The notes beneath the pieces were generated by a model. The model was not told the origin of the DNA. It saw only the letters and a list, made by a program, of their open reading frames with translations, and made no database searches. The translations under genes and the position numbers were made by a program. From the NCBI GenBank assembly GCA_964459805.1, contig CAYWOD010000021.1, positions 1-25,377 on the forward strand: a stretch of 25,377 nucleotides of DNA, in the 5' to 3' direction. The DNA is from DAOVRL01 sp964459805 (GTDB taxonomy: Bacteria; Planctomycetota; Phycisphaerae; Sedimentisphaerales; Anaerobacaceae). Shown here piece after piece: positions 23,269 through 25,377 of this stretch. The stretch's first letter is position 1. The number at the start of each line of letters is the position of its first letter.

Positions 23269-25377
23269 TCACGGAGCCAGTTGTATCGGCTGAAAAGCCA
23301 TGGTCGTCTGGAGCGGGTGGTCACACGTGCAGCCGGAACTGCTCTCGGGAATCATAACAAGGCCGCCTACGGGATAGATATTTACCCAGCAGCCGGGCCG
23401 CGTATCATTGCTCAGAGGTACGCCGGCGCCGGCCGGCAGGGAGTACATATATGGGTTGTTGTTTCTGGCGAACAGGAAATTCGTACATGCCGATTCGGTG
23501 CCACAGCCGCCTCTGGCATGGGCGAAAGCCGAGGCCGTACCGTTGCTCATATCCACCTTGTAGTATCGCAGGTACATTGTATCGCCGACGATGCATGGAT
23601 GTTGCTCCTGCTCGCCGTGAACGCCGCCGACGTCGGCGGCGCCGCCGAAATTCGTCGCCCACTTGGCCGAGCCGTCGGCGGCGTTGAATGCCAGTTGATC
23701 GTAGCGAACTTTCGGGCCAACGTTTTTTGTTCCGACCGCGATAACCAGATTGTCTTTCGCTGAGAACAACAGGTACACAATATGCTCGAAGGGAAGTTCG
23801 ACGGGCCTTTGCCAGAGGACTTTGCCGGTCTTGCCGTCGAGCTTTACGAGATACTCGTAATCGTCGGCAAGCAGTACATCGGTGCCTACTCTGCCGGTGG
23901 GATGATTGACGGCCTTGGGGTTACGGCTCTCGATGAAGAAGACAGCTTCGCCCGACATCGTAATTGTCGGATTGATAATGGCGCTGCCGGTGGGATTTCG
24001 ATAGGTCCAGCGCACCTGTCCGGTGTGGCGGTCCATGCAGAACAGATAATCGCTCGTGGCGAATGGCAGTTTGTCTCCGTAAACGTATGCCATTATCTTG
24101 GGCCGGTCTTGGCCAATGATTGAGGCGGCGGGCTTCTGACCCGAGCCGTAGAGCCGGTCGGCTTGGTGGGCTACGAAACCCCAGTGGCGAATCTGCCCTG
24201 CGACAAGCTGTGGCACCGCAAAATGGGTCTTCGGCGTGCCGGTTCTCAAGTCCAGCGCAACACAGTTGTCTCTATGAGCAACGTAGGCATGGTCGTCGGC
24301 AAGGCTTATCCAGCCGCAATCCCGCAGGACCGCCACGCGGGTGGCGTCCGGGATGGCCATATCCCAGTACCGAGTGCCGTTGTAGGCGTCGTAGGCCATG
24401 AGACGATTGTGGCCGGGTGTGAGCATGATGCCGCTTTTGAACAGGGATGACATGGGGCGGTTGTGACGATCTGTGATATATCTCGGTCCGGGCTGACCGT
24501 ACCATAGTAACTGCAGATTGCTGGTAATAAGCGTATCTCCGCTGTTGGTGGTGTTGGCCGGGTTTGCGTAGAAGTGTTCCCAGGTTCCTGCTCCGTTGAG
24601 GGCTTCTCGCCGGACGATTGCCCATAGGCCGGAGTCGTTGTCGAGCGAGTGTTTCACATTCCCCAACCATCCCAGCAGAGTGGAACGCTTTATGGGAACA
24701 GGGCAATTGCCGGGTCGCCCCAAGACGGCCATGCCGCCGGCGGGTCGCAGAATCCTTAGCATTTCCTCGGCCGAACCGGGACAAGTGCCGTCGGATATGA
24801 TCCGGTCGGAGACGACCAGGTTGGCGAGATAGTCACGACAGCCAAGGTTGTCAAGGTCGGCGTGGTGAATAACGATGTTTGTACCGTAGAGACCGGCATC
24901 ATCCAGAATTTCTCGCGCGCGGACGACTTTTTCGAGGTCGCTTTCAAAGCCTATGATTCTGAGGTTGCTACGCTTAGATATCTCGAAAGCCAGCCGTCCT
25001 GTTCCACAACCGTAATCGACGCACAGGCCTTTGATTGGGCCATAAGTGCCGACAATAAACTCGGCGGCCCGCTCATAAGCCGCCGTCATCTTATCGACGG
25101 GATAGGGGGCAACATTATGTGGTATGCGCTCGGTGCCATAGTCAAAAGCCGAGTAGAACTGAAATGTCTTTGTTGGTATCTCGTGGATGACGATCCGGTA
25201 ATAGTAAGTCGTCTCCGGCCTAACCGACAGTTTGATGGAATGTTCCTTTTTGGGCCTGCTGTCGCGGACCACCATGCCCAAATTCAGATCATATCCGTAT
25301 TCCAGCACAGAAGCGACAGCGGTCTCGGTTTGCCAATAAGCGGTAACTTCGCCTCTGCGCTCGAAGTGGATGTAGGG
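23269..25377 (-). CDS. Fn3-like / methyltransferase-like / PQQ-like propeller protein, 5' end outside window
   Basis: Partial: the frame is open to the right edge and about 702 codons are present. In order: the end of an Fn3-like domain (GEVTAYWQTETA, VRPETTYYYRI), a class I methyltransferase-like domain with intact motif I DYGCGTGRLAFE and strand-2 acid in GFESD, and a PQQ-like propeller closing with RPGCWVN and SSGCTC. Each part aligns with the plus-strand protein at 17364-20216, e.g. the shared SNLQLLWYGQPGPRYITDRH. Whether it too carries a LamG domain and signal peptide lies outside the window. An apparent start at 25308 is an internal Val codon and is rejected. The companion propeller gene follows on the same strand. 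Confidence 0.88.
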   Translation of the reverse strand, partial: PYIHFERRGEVTAYWQTETAVASVLEYGYDLNLGMVVRDSRPKKEHSIKLSVRPETTYYYRIVIHEIPTKTFQFYSAFDYGTERIPHNVAPYPVDKMTAAYERAAEFIVGTYGPIKGLCVDYGCGTGRLAFEISKRSNLRIIGFESDLEKVVRAREILDDAGLYGTNIVIHHADLDNLGCRDYLANLVVSDRIISDGTCPGSAEEMLRILRPAGGMAVLGRPGNCPVPIKRSTLLGWLGNVKHSLDNDSGLWAIVRREALNGAGTWEHFYANPANTTNSGDTLITSNLQLLWYGQPGPRYITDRHNRPMSSLFKSGIMLTPGHNRLMAYDAYNGTRYWDMAIPDATRVAVLRDCGWISLADDHAYVAHRDNCVALDLRTGTPKTHFAVPQLVAGQIRHWGFVAHQADRLYGSGQKPAASIIGQDRPKIMAYVYGDKLPFATSDYLFCMDRHTGQVRWTYRNPTGSAIINPTITMSGEAVFFIESRNPKAVNHPTGRVGTDVLLADDYEYLVKLDGKTGKVLWQRPVELPFEHIVYLLFSAKDNLVIAVGTKNVGPKVRYDQLAFNAADGSAKWATNFGGAADVGGVHGEQEQHPCIVGDTMYLRYYKVDMSNGTASAFAHARGGCGTESACTNFLFARNNNPYMYSLPAGAGVPLSNDTRPGCWVNIYPVGGLVMIPESSSGCTCDHPLQTTMAFQPIQLAP

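Larger units (their letters stand above)
17364..25377. other. convergent inverted duplication of a two-gene cassette
   Basis: Plus-strand genes 17364-20216 and 20259-21734 and minus-strand genes 25377-23269 and 23212-21767 are pairwise paralogues in mirror order, separated by 32 nt between the two stop codons. Protein similarity is high throughout the methyltransferase-like and propeller parts, while many codon third positions differ, so the duplication is not recent. Confidence 0.75.

Noticed and set aside
23213..23272. GTG at 23272 overlapping the upstream stop as the start of the minus propeller gene
   Set aside because: It would place 20 charged residues ahead of a good signal peptide; ATG 23212 has AAGG upstream and the signal peptide directly after it.
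1..25377. CRISPR array, tRNA/rRNA, integrase, transposase or defence island
   Set aside because: No regularly spaced direct repeats and no RNA-gene or recombinase motifs were seen on reading both strands.

Overview
The window most likely comes from a Planctomycetota genome, probably a Phycisphaerae/Sedimentisphaerales-type lineage. This is inferred from gene content only: a pseudopilin with a C-terminal H-X9-DG motif, secreted PQQ-like beta-propellers that open with a W-P-T-x-x-H-D-N-x-R-S-G motif, a planctomycete-style dockerin, RHS and DUF1573 proteins, and a GH43 glycosidase. Genes lie on both strands. Four-base stop/start overlaps (ATGA type) are frequent.

Layout. A TSUP (TauE/SafE) membrane protein occupies 97-561. 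A plus-strand operon (917-7378) encodes an unknown secreted, membrane-anchored protein, a 1086-residue secreted protein built as propeller / class I methyltransferase-like domain / propeller, an FtsX/MacB-type permease and a LolD-type ATPase. On the minus strand, 9853-7539 is a run of short coupled genes: the C-terminal tip of an RHS protein, a small membrane-anchored partner, an orphan RHS core fragment and a DUF1573 lipoprotein broken by a 38-nt insertion. A GH43 glycosidase (9909-11558) and a CBS-pair protein (11970-12404) follow, also on minus. On the plus strand there are a NatA/NatB-type ABC exporter (12824-14990), a soluble M48 metalloprotease (15124-15861), and a pseudopilin (16218-17048) with a good promoter and a structured leader.

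The right third (17364-25377) holds two convergent, paralogous two-gene cassettes. The plus pair is LamG-Fn3-methyltransferase-propeller followed by propeller-dockerin. The minus pair is (cut)Fn3-methyltransferase-propeller followed by a propeller without dockerin. The cassettes carry the same modules as the single fused protein at 2236-5496, but split into two genes and in the opposite order. Three versions of one uncharacterised extracytoplasmic methyltransferase/beta-propeller system in 25 kb is the main discovery candidate.

Gene-free stretches over 300 bases: 562-916 (repeat half-unit, promoter, palindrome), 11559-11969 (REP-like palindrome and a second inverted repeat), 12405-12823 (one weak promoter), 15862-16217 (promoter and structured leader), 17049-17363 (paired ACATGT sites only). 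I see no tRNA, rRNA, CRISPR array, transposase or integrase.
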